Below the pieces are notes generated by a model. It ran no database searches and had not been told where the DNA came from. It saw nothing but the letters and a program-made list of their open reading frames with translations. Shown in pieces: positions 19,825-31,900 of a DNA stretch of 64,000 nucleotides (position 1 is its first letter; each line of letters begins with the position of its first letter). Source of the stretch: Sphingobacterium sp. HMA12. GTDB taxonomy: Bacteria > Bacteroidota > Bacteroidia > Sphingobacteriales > Sphingobacteriaceae. The position numbers were made by a program, and so were the translations under genes. The stretch is taken from the NCBI RefSeq assembly GCF_002933815.1, contig NZ_BEYR01000001.1, positions 1,902,691 to 1,966,690 on the forward strand. The letters are read 5' to 3'.

Positions 19825-21201
19825 TTACCGTCCAAATTTCCAACAATCGAAAAACAGGATATTGGATGGAGCCTTGCCTTTAAAGACAAAATATAGATCG
19901 TGTATCCCTTTTACACTATCCGGCAGAATAGTCTCTATGGTAGTCCATCTATCATCACCTCCTGTCATAGGAACCTGTATAGTGGCTAATAAAGGTCCGT
20001 CTGTAGCCCCCGAACGCACCTCCATACTGACACCGCCATTATGTGTCGTTCCTACCCGCGCAAAAAAATTGCGGGCTCCTTTCTCACCAAAGTCAACGTT
20101 TTTCACAACGGTATAGGCGCCGTCTTTCCTCGCTTTAATAAAAACACCTACTTTTTCGTTCTGATAGGATTTAACATGCTCGGACCAGGCAATCATTTCG
20201 GCCTGATTAAGCTCGTAGGGGTTCACTGTTGCAAGTGCATTCGTAATTCCGGCAGTCATTTTCATTGGCTGAATACTGCCGTCCGGATGAAAATTCAATT
20301 CCTGAACAGCGACCGAACGCGTGAAACCTCCCCCTCCGGGCAATGCACCATTATGGTAAAAGAAATAACTTTTCCCTTTAAAATCCACAACACCGGGATG
20401 ATTTGTAAATGCTTTTCCTTCAGCCGGCATCAGCACCCCACCGTACTTCCAGGGACCTTCTGCTTTTTTACTTGTCGAATACCCAATAAATTCCGGAAGA
20501 GGACCTCCCGGCCAGAAAAGATAATACAAACTGTTTCTTTTGTACAACCAGGGGCCCTCCTCATAATTAGAAGGACGTTTAGGGTCGCCCTCTCTTTTTC
20601 CGAACGATGCCGCCGTCATCGGAACCTCAACGATATCACCTGTATAGGAGACCATGTCTTCATTCAGCTTGACATATTTCAGCTTGGGATTACCCCAATA
20701 CATATGGGCTTGACCATCGTCATCAACAAACACTGTAGGGTCGATATCGCCCCATTCACTCTGCAGCAACGGTTTTCCCAAAGGATCATGAAATGGCCCC
20801 AGTGGACTATCGCCCACCGCAACGCCGATTGCACCACGATTGTTCAGCTTAGAAATAACAGGCACATAGAGATAAAATTTGCCATTTTTTTCAACACATT
20901 GTGCCGCCCAGGCATCACCTTTTGCCCATTCAAAATCAGTGTAAGAGAGAATTGCGCCGTGATCGGTCCAGTTCACCATATCATTGGTTGAATATACACG
21001 CCAATTGTTCATATTAAACCAGGTGGATTCCTCTTCATCCTGCGTGGTATAAAGATAAAGACGGTTGTTATACACCAATGGTGCCGGATCTGCAGTATAG
21101 GACGTCTGTACAATCGGATTCTGCGCCCTTAATATATTTATCGTGACCACGAACATCATCAGAAGCCCGAACGGTAATCGTTTAAAAAATTGTTTTCTCA
21201 T
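19825..21201 (-). CDS. GH43 arabinofuranosidase with C-terminal CBM6-like domain
   Basis: 458 residues with a signal peptide. The catalytic triad is Asp38 (YTADPAPLV), Asp154 ([11 protein letters not shown]) and Glu215 (NYEEGPWLY). From about residue 330 a CBM6-like beta-sandwich follows ([41 protein letters not shown]...FFDCWKFGR). This two-domain layout is that of arabinoxylan arabinofuranohydrolases (B. subtilis XynD type), which strip arabinose from xylose units. It lies 6 bp after the preceding GH43 gene and 11 bp before the esterase gene, clearly one transcript. Confidence 0.93.
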   Translation of the reverse strand: MRKQFFKRLPFGLLMMFVVTINILRAQNPIVQTSYTADPAPLVYNNRLYLYTTQDEEESTWFNMNNWRVYSTNDMVNWTDHGAILSYTDFEWAKGDAWAAQCVEKNGKFYLYVPVISKLNNRGAIGVAVGDSPLGPFHDPLGKPLLQSEWGDIDPTVFVDDDGQAHMYWGNPKLKYVKLNEDMVSYTGDIVEVPMTAASFGKREGDPKRPSNYEEGPWLYKRNSLYYLFWPGGPLPEFIGYSTSKKAEGPWKYGGVLMPAEGKAFTNHPGVVDFKGKSYFFYHNGALPGGGGFTRSVAVQELNFHPDGSIQPMKMTAGITNALATVNPYELNQAEMIAWSEHVKSYQNEKVGVFIKARKDGAYTVVKNVDFGEKGARNFFARVGTTHNGGVSMEVRSGATDGPLLATIQVPMTGGDDRWTTIETILPDSVKGIHDLYFVFKGKAPSNILFFDCWKFGR

Positions 21202-21207
21202 ATCATC

Positions 21208-22791
21208 TTAATTTGTGGTCAAATGGAAGTAATCCACATCTACATAGCCGCCGGCTGCTTTGCTCGCATAATTAAAAATTCCGAACCGATACCCCATAAA
21301 ATGGGGTATCGTATAGCTCATTGCCAGCTCATCACCAATTGTATTCCAATGCTGTCCATCCATACTATAAAAAAATTGAGCCCTGTCTCTTCTGTCGGTA
21401 AAATCGCAGCTCGCTTTGAGAAATATACGCGTCTGTTTGACACCGATCCTAGCCAGTTCTCGCGGTACACCTGTCGCTGCATTGATCATAACCAATGATC
21501 TGGTATTTCCTTCCATACGGATTCCCACTAATCCATAATTTTTCTGCAGCAGCGATAGGCCCGCAAAATCACCATCTTTCATTTTAGAAACCTCAAGAGC
21601 GATAGAAACGCTGCATTTTGGTCCCGTGGTGCGTTGTGTCAATGTATTTCTGGCAGCCAAAAAATTATCGGTAAGCTCGCCGGTACGTAGTCTCAGAAAA
21701 CCGCTGCGTTCGGTCACCGACCATAGGCTGGAGTCTGGGCTATGGTTCCATTGCCATACCAAAGGGAGAGCTGCCTGCCCAGCTTTCCTGTCAAAATCAT
21801 CCGAGTTAACGATTCCGGGACTTAAACTTTTATTTGCAGGAAGATCCAATGTGGCAGGGACTTTTCCGCCAAGACCAAGCATAGGCCATCCATCTTCCCA
21901 TTTGACGGGAACCAAAAACGGAATTCGGCCTACTGCACCGTAATCCTGAAAAAGGTACGCATACCACTGTCCACCCGGCATATCGATCAGACCACCTTGC
22001 GCCACACCCTGATCCTGTAGTACCACTTTACCTTCATAGGGACCTTCTAGTTGACTCGCCCGATGCACGATCACGGTGCGCATTCCTCCTGCTGGCCATG
22101 AAATATTAAAAAGATAATACATGCCATTGATCTTAAACAGCTGGGATCCCTCTGCCGGTAAACCACCTTTGCCCTCTTTAGGCTTGGCAGGTAAGGAGGC
22201 ATCGTCGATCAAAACTCGTTGTGTCTCCATCTTTATGCCTGAAAAATCTGGTAATAATTCAGCAATATTGATCCGGCCTCCACCCCAGATCATATAGATT
22301 TTCCCTTGGTCAAAGAATAAGCTGTGATCGTGCATCATCGGTCTAAATTCGCTTGAAATCCAAGGTCCACGCTCAATATCACGTGTGCGATAGATATGTG
22401 TTTTCCCCGTGTTGGCAGAAAATGTGCTCACAAAGTACTGCCCCTCATGAAAACGTAAACTGCTCGCCCAGGAACCATGTCCATAGGCATTTTTTTTGTC
22501 TGACAATTGAAGTTCATCCTGATCTCCAAGGCGATTGTACGCGTAGTTGACCAAGGTCCAATTGACCAGATCTTTGGATTTCATAATCGGAACACCAGGA
22601 TTCATATGCATCGTGGTACTGCTCATATAGTAGGTATCACCGACACGTATCATGGACATATCGGGTACATCGGCAAAGATGATTGGATTATGGGCCTGTT
22701 GCGCTGTTGCCCCAAAAAATAGGTTCATCAAACAGAACACCAAAGCGCTGATTTTCATTCTTAACATATTGACAGGATTAATTAATCGCAT
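21208..22791 (-). CDS. GH43 (subfamily 12-like) glycosidase with C-terminal beta-sandwich domain
   Basis: 527 residues. After a signal peptide (MKISALVFCLMNLFFGATAQ) comes a propeller with candidate catalytic Asp in FADVPDMSMIRVGDTYYM, Asp in HDHSLFFDQGKIYMIWG and Glu in LPAEGSQLFK. The C-terminal about 200 residues (LPLVWQWNHSPDSSLWSVTER, FAGLSLLQKNYG) form the concanavalin-like GH43 C2 domain. Related enzymes are xylan or arabinan arabinofuranosidases. Its first ATG overlaps the stop codon of the GH95 gene by one base (TAATG), so translation is probably coupled. ATGs 24 and 33 bp further in are alternatives that would shorten the pre-signal stretch. Confidence 0.9.
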   Translation of the reverse strand: MRLINPVNMLRMKISALVFCLMNLFFGATAQQAHNPIIFADVPDMSMIRVGDTYYMSSTTMHMNPGVPIMKSKDLVNWTLVNYAYNRLGDQDELQLSDKKNAYGHGSWASSLRFHEGQYFVSTFSANTGKTHIYRTRDIERGPWISSEFRPMMHDHSLFFDQGKIYMIWGGGRINIAELLPDFSGIKMETQRVLIDDASLPAKPKEGKGGLPAEGSQLFKINGMYYLFNISWPAGGMRTVIVHRASQLEGPYEGKVVLQDQGVAQGGLIDMPGGQWYAYLFQDYGAVGRIPFLVPVKWEDGWPMLGLGGKVPATLDLPANKSLSPGIVNSDDFDRKAGQAALPLVWQWNHSPDSSLWSVTERSGFLRLRTGELTDNFLAARNTLTQRTTGPKCSVSIALEVSKMKDGDFAGLSLLQKNYGLVGIRMEGNTRSLVMINAATGVPRELARIGVKQTRIFLKASCDFTDRRDRAQFFYSMDGQHWNTIGDELAMSYTIPHFMGYRFGIFNYASKAAGGYVDVDYFHLTTN

Positions 22792-25265
22792 TAATTCAGT
22801 AGCTCCCTAAACGTGTAGTTCTTCCCCGGTAAGGTCAGCACATCGTATTCATAAAAACTTGGCAATTCGATCCCTTTCAGATGTGAATGCGCCGACTGAA
22901 TAGCCCCTGGTATTTGTATTGGATTTAAAAGAGGGTTTGTCTGATTCCCTTTTGCGACCTGTAGCCCACGGCCTTTTAATGGGAATCTTGTCCGCAAGCG
23001 CAGATTGCCCCCTAATGCCGAAAATACCTGAAGCTCCTTTATCTTTCCGTTTTTCCATTGCAGGTCAATTTCAAATCCACCGCGCGTTTTTATTCCTTTT
23101 ACCCATCCCTCTTTCCACAACTCCGGAATAGCCGGCAGCAGATGCACAGCTCCGTCGTGGCTTTGAATCAGCATTTCGGCGATACCCGCAGTTAGGCCAA
23201 AATTACCATCGATCTGAAATGGTGGATGTGCAGTAAACAGGTTTGGATAGGTACGTCCATCAGGATGATTTTCATCGGAGACTGTCAGCATTTTTTTTAT
23301 AATCTCGTAAGCATGGTTTCCATCCAGCAGGCGGGCCCATAAATTTATTTTCCATCCGATTGACCATCCTGTCGCAAAATCACCACGATAGACCAATGAA
23401 TTACGCGCCGCTTCAAACAGTTCAGGGGTACGGAAAGGCGAGATCTGATTGCCGGGAAATAATCCATATAAATGTGATACATGCCGATGTTGATTTTGAG
23501 GGTCATCGACATCCTCCAGCCATTCTTGTAGCTGATTATATTTTCCAATATGCATCGGTGGAATACGTCGCGCCGTAGCCAGCAGTGTATCTTTATAGAT
23601 CGAATCGACCCCCAGCGCTTCTGCGGCTAAGGCCGTACGGGTCAACATAGCATAGCAGAGCTGATTATCCATCGTTACTCCTGCAGCGAGCGGCCCCTGT
23701 TCGGGCGAAATGGAAGGGCTCAATACGAGCCATTTTTCCGCGGGATAACCGCGATGCGCTATCAGCGTGGACAAGAGAAAATCACAAGCCCCCTTCATAA
23801 CAGGGTAATATTGCCTTAAAAACATCTTATCGCCCGTAAAAAGATAATGCTCCCACAGATGCTGAGACAACCATAGCCCTCCACTGGGCCACATTCCGGC
23901 AGCCGCAAAATCAATCGGACTGGTCACACGCCAGATATCTGTATTGTGATGAGCCACCCAGCCCCGTGCATTGTACATCGTCTTCGCTGTTTCTGCTCCA
24001 CTTTCACTGAGCTCTTTGATCATGGAAAATAATGGCACATGCGTACTGGAAAGATTAGTGACCTCAGCTGGCCAGTAGTTCATTTCGGTATTTATATTGA
24101 TCGTATATTTACTGTCCCATGCAGGTTGCATGGACCTGTTCCAGATACCTTGAAGATTGGCCGGCTGACCACCCGGCTGCGAAGAGCAGATAAGCAAATA
24201 GCGTCCAAACTGAGCCAACAGTGTCACCAGTGCCGGATCCTGGGTACGGGCAAAATTTGCAATACGCAATGGTATGGGCTCCAGCTGTTCGCTGCTATCG
24301 CTCCCCAAATGGAGCTGAAAACGACTAAATTGTTTATGATAAGCGACCGTATGCTGCCTCAAAGCAAGCTGATAATCCTTGTCCATGGCCTTTTGCAGCC
24401 GTTCTGCTGCCAGCGTATATGGATCAGCTCCCAATTGTTTATAATTCTGGAAATTGCTCGCAATTGAAATATAGAGACGAATGCTGCTCGCTTGCTGTAT
24501 ATCAATCGACGAGTCCGTTACGACAATATTACCACCTGTATGTTGTAAGCCTGTATGAATTTGGTAGACAACCTGTCCGTTTATCCCCTCATGATCCGTC
24601 CCCCTACCCTCTAAAATAAGATTTTGCCCCTTTTTAAAAATACGATGCCTCGCTTCATTTTGATAGGTCAATGTACCGTTGAGCGCTCCCTTCTTGCTTG
24701 ATGTAATCTGCATGATAATCACATCGTCGGCAAATGAAGTAAAAACTTCTCTGGTAAAAGTCACACCATTAACTTGATAGCGTGACAAGGAGACTGCCCG
24801 TTCAAGATCCAGTTCACGATAATAATCCTGAAACTGTTCATGACCCCGAAATTGGAGCAGAATGTCGCCTGCTGTCTGATAAGGCATCCCATGTGTCTTA
24901 GTGAAAAAAGTTTCATTGGCAAGCCGGTCAGCTTCAGCAGATTTTCCATCGAATATATAATTCTGAATGGTTTGCAATGCCGCTCCGCCCTTCTTATTAT
25001 CATTTCGATAAGGTCCTCCGGCCCAGATTGTTTCTTCATTGAGCTGTATTCTCTCAACAGCCGGAATTCCATAAACCATAGCTCCCAACCGTCCATTACC
25101 GAGCGGCAGGGCTTGCTCCCATACCTTAGCATCGGCAGGACGATCATACCACATCGTTAATGCCGATCGTTTCTGGGCAGATGTACTGTTCATGGATAAC
25201 ATCACGAACAGTACACCAATACATTTAAAAATAAATTTTCCGATCATTTCTCTTGCATGCATCAT
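22791..25265 (-). CDS. GH95 alpha-L-fucosidase/alpha-L-galactosidase
   Basis: 824 residues with a signal peptide ([17 protein letters not shown]). GH95 landmarks: the N-terminal domain with [13 protein letters not shown] and [13 protein letters not shown], the (alpha/alpha)6 barrel with [13 protein letters not shown] (the Asn pair that activates water), a Glu in [11 protein letters not shown] (general acid region) and [17 protein letters not shown] (catalytic Asp). In xylan loci of gut Bacteroides, GH95 enzymes can act on L-galactose of complex glucuronoarabinoxylan; in others they remove fucose. The xylan neighbours favour the former, but this is inference. Translation is coupled to the downstream GH43 through TAATG. 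Confidence 0.93.
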   Translation of the reverse strand: MMHAREMIGKFIFKCIGVLFVMLSMNSTSAQKRSALTMWYDRPADAKVWEQALPLGNGRLGAMVYGIPAVERIQLNEETIWAGGPYRNDNKKGGAALQTIQNYIFDGKSAEADRLANETFFTKTHGMPYQTAGDILLQFRGHEQFQDYYRELDLERAVSLSRYQVNGVTFTREVFTSFADDVIIMQITSSKKGALNGTLTYQNEARHRIFKKGQNLILEGRGTDHEGINGQVVYQIHTGLQHTGGNIVVTDSSIDIQQASSIRLYISIASNFQNYKQLGADPYTLAAERLQKAMDKDYQLALRQHTVAYHKQFSRFQLHLGSDSSEQLEPIPLRIANFARTQDPALVTLLAQFGRYLLICSSQPGGQPANLQGIWNRSMQPAWDSKYTININTEMNYWPAEVTNLSSTHVPLFSMIKELSESGAETAKTMYNARGWVAHHNTDIWRVTSPIDFAAAGMWPSGGLWLSQHLWEHYLFTGDKMFLRQYYPVMKGACDFLLSTLIAHRGYPAEKWLVLSPSISPEQGPLAAGVTMDNQLCYAMLTRTALAAEALGVDSIYKDTLLATARRIPPMHIGKYNQLQEWLEDVDDPQNQHRHVSHLYGLFPGNQISPFRTPELFEAARNSLVYRGDFATGWSIGWKINLWARLLDGNHAYEIIKKMLTVSDENHPDGRTYPNLFTAHPPFQIDGNFGLTAGIAEMLIQSHDGAVHLLPAIPELWKEGWVKGIKTRGGFEIDLQWKNGKIKELQVFSALGGNLRLRTRFPLKGRGLQVAKGNQTNPLLNPIQIPGAIQSAHSHLKGIELPSFYEYDVLTLPGKNYTFRELLN

Positions 25266-25390
25266 CTACTGTTTCGAATTATTTTTTCAGGTATTCGATC
25301 CCCTATTGAGATCTACCTATCCAGCGCGCCCAACAGGAACCTTTTGATTTATATTATAGCCGGACACTATTTCACTTCCTTACTTTTTGT

Positions 25391-26227
<837 letters not shown>

Positions 26228-26283
26228 TTAACAGTACATAAATATCAGGTTAAGCATTCCTATTATTAACAACCCAATTTCAA

Positions 26284-27246
26284 TTAAGCCATCACTTTCC
26301 TCTTGAGTACCCGTAATACCGCCGCTACAATAGCGTCGGCGTTTAGGCCATATTTATCCATCAGCGCACTTGGCGGTCCCGATTCACCGAAACTGTCGTT
26401 TACAGCTACATATTCTTGCGGAGTAGGCAATTGTTTTGCTAACAGTTGTGCGACACTATCTCCGAGTCCACCGATACGGTTATGTTCTTCGGCTGTAACA
26501 ACGCAGCCCGTCTTAGTGACAGAAGTCAGTACCGCTTTCTCGTCTAGGGGTTTGATGGTATGGATATTAATGATTTCGGCATCAATACCCAATGTTTCCA
26601 ATTCTTCCCCCGCACGTATAGCTTCCCAAACGAGATGCCCTGTTGCCAAAATGGTCACTGCATTACCCGGGTTGAGCATCACGGCTTCACCGATCACAAA
26701 TTGCTGATCTTCGGGTGTAAAAACCGGCACCACTGGCCGTCCAAACCGCAGGTAAACAGGCCCTTCGTGCTTGGCGGCAGCTTTCGTCGCTGCCTTCGTC
26801 TGGTTATAATCGCAAGGGTTGATCACCGTCATCCCGGGAAGCATCTTCATCAATCCGATATCTTCCAATATCTGATGCGTCGCTCCATCTTCGCCTAAGG
26901 TGAGACCTGCGTGCGAGGCTGCTATTTTTACGTTTTTATCCGAATAGGCGATGGACTGCCGGATCTGATCATATACCCGACCCGTTGAAAAATTGGCAAA
27001 TGTACCTGTAAACGGTATTTTTCCACCAATGGTAAGTCCAGCCGCAATACCCATCATATTTGCTTCGGCAATGCCGATCTGAAAGAAACGCTCCGGAAAG
27101 GCCTTGATGAAATCGTTCATTTTGAGGGAACCGATCAGGTCTGCACAGAGTGCAACCACATTTTCGTCTTCCTTTCCCGCTTCCAGCAAACCGGCTCCAA
27201 ATCCAGAACGTGTGTCTTTCGATTCTGTGTATGTATATTTTTTCAT
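26284..27246 (-). CDS. Transketolase, C-terminal subunit
   Basis: 320 residues covering the pyrimidine-binding and C-terminal domains of transketolase (RSGFGAGLLEAGKEDENVVALCADL, IGIAEANMMGIAAGL, THQILEDIGLMKMLPGM, EEHNRIGGLGD). With the N-terminal subunit encoded just upstream (28 bp) it forms the split two-chain transketolase common in many bacteria. The enzyme moves two-carbon units between pentose and other sugar phosphates, linking xylose and arabinose breakdown to glycolysis. Placement in a xylan operon suggests an inducible copy beside a housekeeping enzyme elsewhere. Confidence 0.96.
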   Translation of the reverse strand: MKKYTYTESKDTRSGFGAGLLEAGKEDENVVALCADLIGSLKMNDFIKAFPERFFQIGIAEANMMGIAAGLTIGGKIPFTGTFANFSTGRVYDQIRQSIAYSDKNVKIAASHAGLTLGEDGATHQILEDIGLMKMLPGMTVINPCDYNQTKAATKAAAKHEGPVYLRFGRPVVPVFTPEDQQFVIGEAVMLNPGNAVTILATGHLVWEAIRAGEELETLGIDAEIINIHTIKPLDEKAVLTSVTKTGCVVTAEEHNRIGGLGDSVAQLLAKQLPTPQEYVAVNDSFGESGPPSALMDKYGLNADAIVAAVLRVLKRKVMA

Positions 27247-27274
27247 GTTAATCTATTTCAAAATCACCCTACGA

Positions 27275-28138
27275 TTAGGCAATATAATCTCCCAAAGTTT
27301 CTGCATTCTGGTTTAAGGCCAAACTTAGTTGCTCATCGCTGGGCGCTATGCCATGCCATTTATGCGAGCCCATCATAAAATCGACGCCATTACCCATTTC
27401 CGTATGGAGCAACACCATTACTGGCAAGCCAACTCCGGTTGAAGCTTGGGCCTTTTGAAGTCCTGAAATCACAGAACCAATATCATTACCACGCATAATC
27501 TCAATAACCTTCCAGCCAAATGCCATCCATTTGCGAGGTAGGTCACCCAGCGAAAGGACATCATTGGTAGCCCCATCAATCTGCGCACCATTGTAATCTA
27601 CAATAGCAATCAAATTGTCCATTTCGTTGTGGGCTGCATACATGGCCGCTTCCCATACCTGCCCTTCCTGCAATTCACCATCGCCCATCAGCACATAAAC
27701 AAAGCGGTTATCCTTATTTAGTTTTTTTGCTTGAGCAGCGCCAATAGCGACAGAAAGCCCTTGTCCCAAGGATCCCGAAGCGACCCGGATACCTGGCAGT
27801 CCTTCATGTGTTGTCGGATGTCCCTGCAACCGTGAGTTGAGTTTTCTGAAAGTAGCAAGTTCATCAATTGGAAAATACCCCGATCGCGCCAACACACTAT
27901 AAAATACCGGAGAGATATGACCATTGGAAAGGAAAAACAGATCTTCCCCCATACCATTCAAGTCAAAATGATCGTTTCGCTGCATCAACTCGAAGTACAA
28001 AGAGACCAACAATTCAGTACAACCCAACGATCCTCCCGGATGCCCCGACTGGCAACCATGTACCATGCGGAGTATATCCCTTCGGACTTGCTTAACAATC
28101 GCTTCTAAATTATGTATACTATGTTTTGTCATGACCAT
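27275..28138 (-). CDS. Transketolase, N-terminal (thiamine diphosphate-binding) subunit
   Basis: 287 residues with the ThDP-binding half of transketolase: HGCQSGHPGGSLGCTELL, LSNGHISPVFY, GSLGQGLSVAIGAAQAKK and the GDGELQEGQVWEA...NLIAIVDYN motif that holds Mg and diphosphate. A longer frame begins with TTG at 28162 inside the transaldolase gene; ATG 28138, just after that gene's TGA, or ATG 28132 is far more likely. It is co-transcribed with the C-terminal subunit. Confidence 0.95.
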   Translation of the reverse strand: MVMTKHSIHNLEAIVKQVRRDILRMVHGCQSGHPGGSLGCTELLVSLYFELMQRNDHFDLNGMGEDLFFLSNGHISPVFYSVLARSGYFPIDELATFRKLNSRLQGHPTTHEGLPGIRVASGSLGQGLSVAIGAAQAKKLNKDNRFVYVLMGDGELQEGQVWEAAMYAAHNEMDNLIAIVDYNGAQIDGATNDVLSLGDLPRKWMAFGWKVIEIMRGNDIGSVISGLQKAQASTGVGLPVMVLLHTEMGNGVDFMMGSHKWHGIAPSDEQLSLALNQNAETLGDYIA

Positions 28139-28139
28139 C

Positions 28140-28808
28140 TCAATTGTTACTTTGTGCAGCAACGCGTTTATGATCAGCTAAAAATTGAGCGAGCCCACTG
28201 TCCGTCAGCGGATGTTTTAAGAGGGAGAAGATCGCCTGCAAAGGTCCCGTCATAACATCCGCACCAATCTTGGCACAACCTAGTATATGCGCACTATGAC
28301 GTACCGAAGCCGCAAGAATTTGGGTTTCAAAAGCATAATTATCATAAATGGTCCGTATTTCGCGGATCAGGGCGAGTCCATCGACAGAGATATCATCGAG
28401 CCTACCGACAAAAGGAGATACATAAGTTGCTCCGGCTTTGGCAGCCAAGAGTGCCTGCCCGGCAGAAAATACCAGGGTGCAGTTGGTTTTAATTTGCTTT
28501 GTACTAAAATATTTAATCGCTTTAATGCCGTCTTCAGTCATCGGAACCTTAACAACAATCTTAGTGTCCAAGGCCGCTAAGAGCAAACCTTCGTCAATCA
28601 TCCCGTTAAAATCAGTCGAAATCACTTCAGCACTGACATCACCCTCCACAATATCACAGATAGCTTTGTAATGGGCATGTACATGAGTTGTTCCTGTAAT
28701 GCCCTCTTTGGCCATGAGCGAAGGATTGGTCGTCACTCCATCTAGGACACCTAAATTTTGAGCCATACGAATCTCAGTGAGACTTGCTGTATCGATAAAA
28801 AATTTCAT
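28140..28808 (-). CDS. tal: Transaldolase of the small TAL/fructose-6-phosphate aldolase-like class
   Basis: 222 residues, the size of the short bacterial transaldolases. Visible motifs: [38 protein letters not shown] with the Schiff-base Lys, [14 protein letters not shown] and ILAASVRH. It transfers a dihydroxyacetone unit in the non-oxidative pentose phosphate pathway. It is the first gene of a nine-gene operon that continues with transketolase and xylan enzymes, and carries the best-conserved candidate HTCS promoter about 50 bp upstream. Confidence 0.95.
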   Translation of the reverse strand: MKFFIDTASLTEIRMAQNLGVLDGVTTNPSLMAKEGITGTTHVHAHYKAICDIVEGDVSAEVISTDFNGMIDEGLLLAALDTKIVVKVPMTEDGIKAIKYFSTKQIKTNCTLVFSAGQALLAAKAGATYVSPFVGRLDDISVDGLALIREIRTIYDNYAFETQILAASVRHSAHILGCAKIGADVMTGPLQAIFSLLKHPLTDSGLAQFLADHKRVAAQSNN

Positions 28809-28850
28809 TTTTTGAGTTGATTAGTTTTGTATTCGCTAGATCTCTAGCGA

Positions 28851-28931
28851 TTGGTTATAAGGCAAAACTATAGTTTTCAACCAGATAGGATTGCAACAAA
28901 TAAAAAAAAGAAGGGTAAAAATGTTTAAAAC
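28851..28931 (-). promoter_or_regulatory. Candidate HTCS-responsive promoter of the tal operon
   Basis: This 81-bp block aligns without gaps to 55616-55696 with 66 identical positions by hand count. The first 26 nt on the minus strand (28931-28906, including AAACATTTTTACCCTTC) are identical. TAGTTTTG (28870-28863) is a -7 box with TTG 23 nt before it in both copies. The predicted transcript start lies about 50 nt before the ATG at 28808. The upstream end overlaps the terminator of the HTCS gene. Confidence 0.75.
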
Positions 28932-28943
28932 AGATTACCCTTC
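28901..28943 (-). terminator. Terminator of HTCS copy 2, overlapping the tal promoter
   Basis: On the minus strand GAAGGGTAA (28943-28935) pairs with TTACCCTTC (28918-28910) around a 16-nt loop, followed by eight T's. It lies about 50 bp after the HTCS stop. The right arm and loop are part of the conserved promoter element of the next operon, so one stretch appears to serve both ends. Confidence 0.7.
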
Positions 28944-28991
28944 CAAAAAACTGATCTAAAACGACCTTTTTAAACAACAATTTTGTGCTTA

Positions 28992-31900
28992 TTACACGGA
29001 TGTGCTTTTTTGCAATTGGATATATTCACTTGGTGTCATTTGATATTTCGCTTTAAAGACTTTTGTAAAATAGTTTGGATTGGCAAATCCCGTCTCGTAA
29101 GCAATTTCAGAAATGGACTTATCACTTTTTTCAAGCAAGCCTGCAGCCTTTTCTAGTTTTACCGAGCGTATAAAATCTACAGGTGACATTCCCGTAAGTT
29201 CCAGCAACTTATTGTATAGGGAGGCTCGGCTCATCGATGTGTGGGCACTCAGCGCTTCTACCGAAAGTTGTGGATTATCGATATTATCGTGCACATATTT
29301 GAGCACTTTTTGTAAAAATTTATCTTTTTCGGACTTAATCGTCATTTCGGGAGCTACAATAGATACCTGTTTACTATAGACTTCCTTGAATGCTTGGTTC
29401 AGCTGGAGCAGGCTGTTAACCTTCGCCACCAGTACATCCATATCAAAGGGTTTGGTCAGGTAACCCACCGCCCCAGACTCAAGGCCACAGACAAGACCAT
29501 TATCGACTTGCGAAGCCGTTAGCAAAACAACAGGGATATGTTTTGTCCGCTTATCCTGTGCAAGCTTCTGTGAAAATTCCATACCATTCATATACGGCAT
29601 CTGTACATCGCTCACCACAAGGTCAGGATGATGGAAAAGTGCTTTTTGCCAGCCATCCTTCCCGTTGGTAGCCTCGATAACCTGATAATACTCTTTTAAA
29701 GACTCGCTGAGGTAATACCTAAAATCTTCATCATCTTCAATAATCAACACAAGTGGGCATTGTCTAAGCTCGGCAGGTTGTGCCAAAGCGATCGCTTCTG
29801 GTTCAGGCACACCTTCGTAAACTGGATCAGCTTGATCCAACCATAGATCAAACTTAAAGACACTTCCGCTGTCAGGTTGACTGCTTACCGAAATCTCGCC
29901 ATGATACATCTGAACAAATGATTGTGCAATTGACAGTCCGATTCCTGAACCTTGGCTCGCCACTTTACCCTCAGTATCATGCTGAAAAAAGCTCTCAAAT
30001 ATCGATTGTTGCAACTGCTCGGGAATTCCGATACCAGTATCCCGCACTTCAAGGTAAACATGCAGCTTTTTATTGACCATATTTACCGAAGATATACTTA
30101 CGGCGATGTCCCCACCTTTTTTCGTGAATTTAAAAGCATTATAGATCAAATTAAACAAAATACGCTCAACCTTGTTACGGTCAAATCGACAATATAATTT
30201 CTCCTGGCAAGGGTAAAAAGAATAATCGATTCCTTTTTGCAAGGCCATGTCCTGAAAAGAGCGGTATACTTCCTGTACAAAAGATACCAATTCACCTTCT
30301 TCATCCTGCACTTTCAGTTCATGGTATTCCATTTTTCGAAAATCAAGTAACTGATTGACTAAATTCAACAGGCGGCGCGCGTTACGACTGATCAAATTAA
30401 GCTGTTCCCCCAGCTTACTATCTTTATTTTTAGCAACCAATGCATCTATAGGGCCCATGATCAAAGAGATTGGTGTGCGGAATTCATGACTTAAATTAGT
30501 TAAAAACCTAATCTTCATTGCATCCAATTGATGTTTGGTCTCTGCATCCCTTTTCTGTTGCTCAATAAGCTGCCGCGCCTGGATACGTTCCTGCTCAATC
30601 GCAAATTTTTGCTTTAACTTTTGAATGCCACGATGCCTGATCCATAGAAGTACACCCAACACTGCAAGCACATAAAATAGATAGGCATAAATGGTACGCC
30701 AAAACGGTGGAGCAACATGTATAGCAATTGATTTGATCTCCTTGTTCCAAATGCCATCATTATTGCTTGCGCGTACCTCAAAGACATAGTCTCCGGGATC
30801 CAAATTTGTATAATAGGCGCTGTTTTCCTTGCCATTGCGAATCCAATTTTTGTCAAAACCGACAAGTCGGTACTCGTATTGGTTATCCTCAGGCACAGTT
30901 AGATTTAGAGCCGCAAAAGAAATTGAAAAATTTTGTTTGTACTTCAGGTTGATACGATCGGCAGTCAACAGAGACTGCTGAATTGGACCTTTCTCCGTGG
31001 GCTGCACGATCACATTGTCAATTTTTAAATCCGTCAGTGCGACCTTGGCAGGATTGCTATTTGTTTTTAAATGTGCCGGATAAAAATGGTTAAATCCCTT
31101 CTGACCGCCAAAGTAAATTTCTCCATCGTCCGTTTTTAACGACGCACCCAGCATAAAAGCACCTTCTTGCAATCCCACGGCATTTGAATAGTTTTTAAAC
31201 GTATGATGTGCCGGAGAATAACAGCTCAATCCTTTGTTTGTTGAAAACCATATTCTTCCTTTGTCGTCTTCCACAATACTCTGGATAGCACCATTTACTA
31301 GTCCATCTTTCTCGGAAAGTGTTTCAAATAGTAATTTCCCTTTTCGTAGCAAGCCTACCCCATTGCCATTTGTTCCAACCCATAAATTCCCATTTTTATC
31401 CATATGTATGGCCAATACATAATTGCTTGGAAGCTTATTTTTCGCTTTATCATATTGTGTAGTCCGTTGTTTCAAAGGGTCATACATCACCAGACCCGAG
31501 CCGTACGTTCCTATCCACATATTGTGCTCCTGATCTTCCGTTAGCGCACGTATAAAATTCCCCGGCAACTCGATCCCGTCGTCTGGGTGTTCTTCCCGTT
31601 TGTATTTTTTGACAGTTCCACTTCCCTTTTGGATGATATTCACACCGCCTCCATTTGTCCCAACCCATGTATTTCCCTGAAAGTCGACTTTCAAACAAAA
31701 AATATCGTTATTATTCAAGTTGTCTGTTCTATTCCCAACGGTGTATCTTTTGAGATTTCCTGAAGTGAGATCGTAATTCATCACCCCTTGCTGATAAGTT
31801 CCGATCCAAAGTTGATCGAGTTTTCTTTCCAAGGTGAGCACCGTAAGATCTTTAGGCAGGCTCGCAGATAGTACAACAGGCGACAATCGATCCGTCGTTC

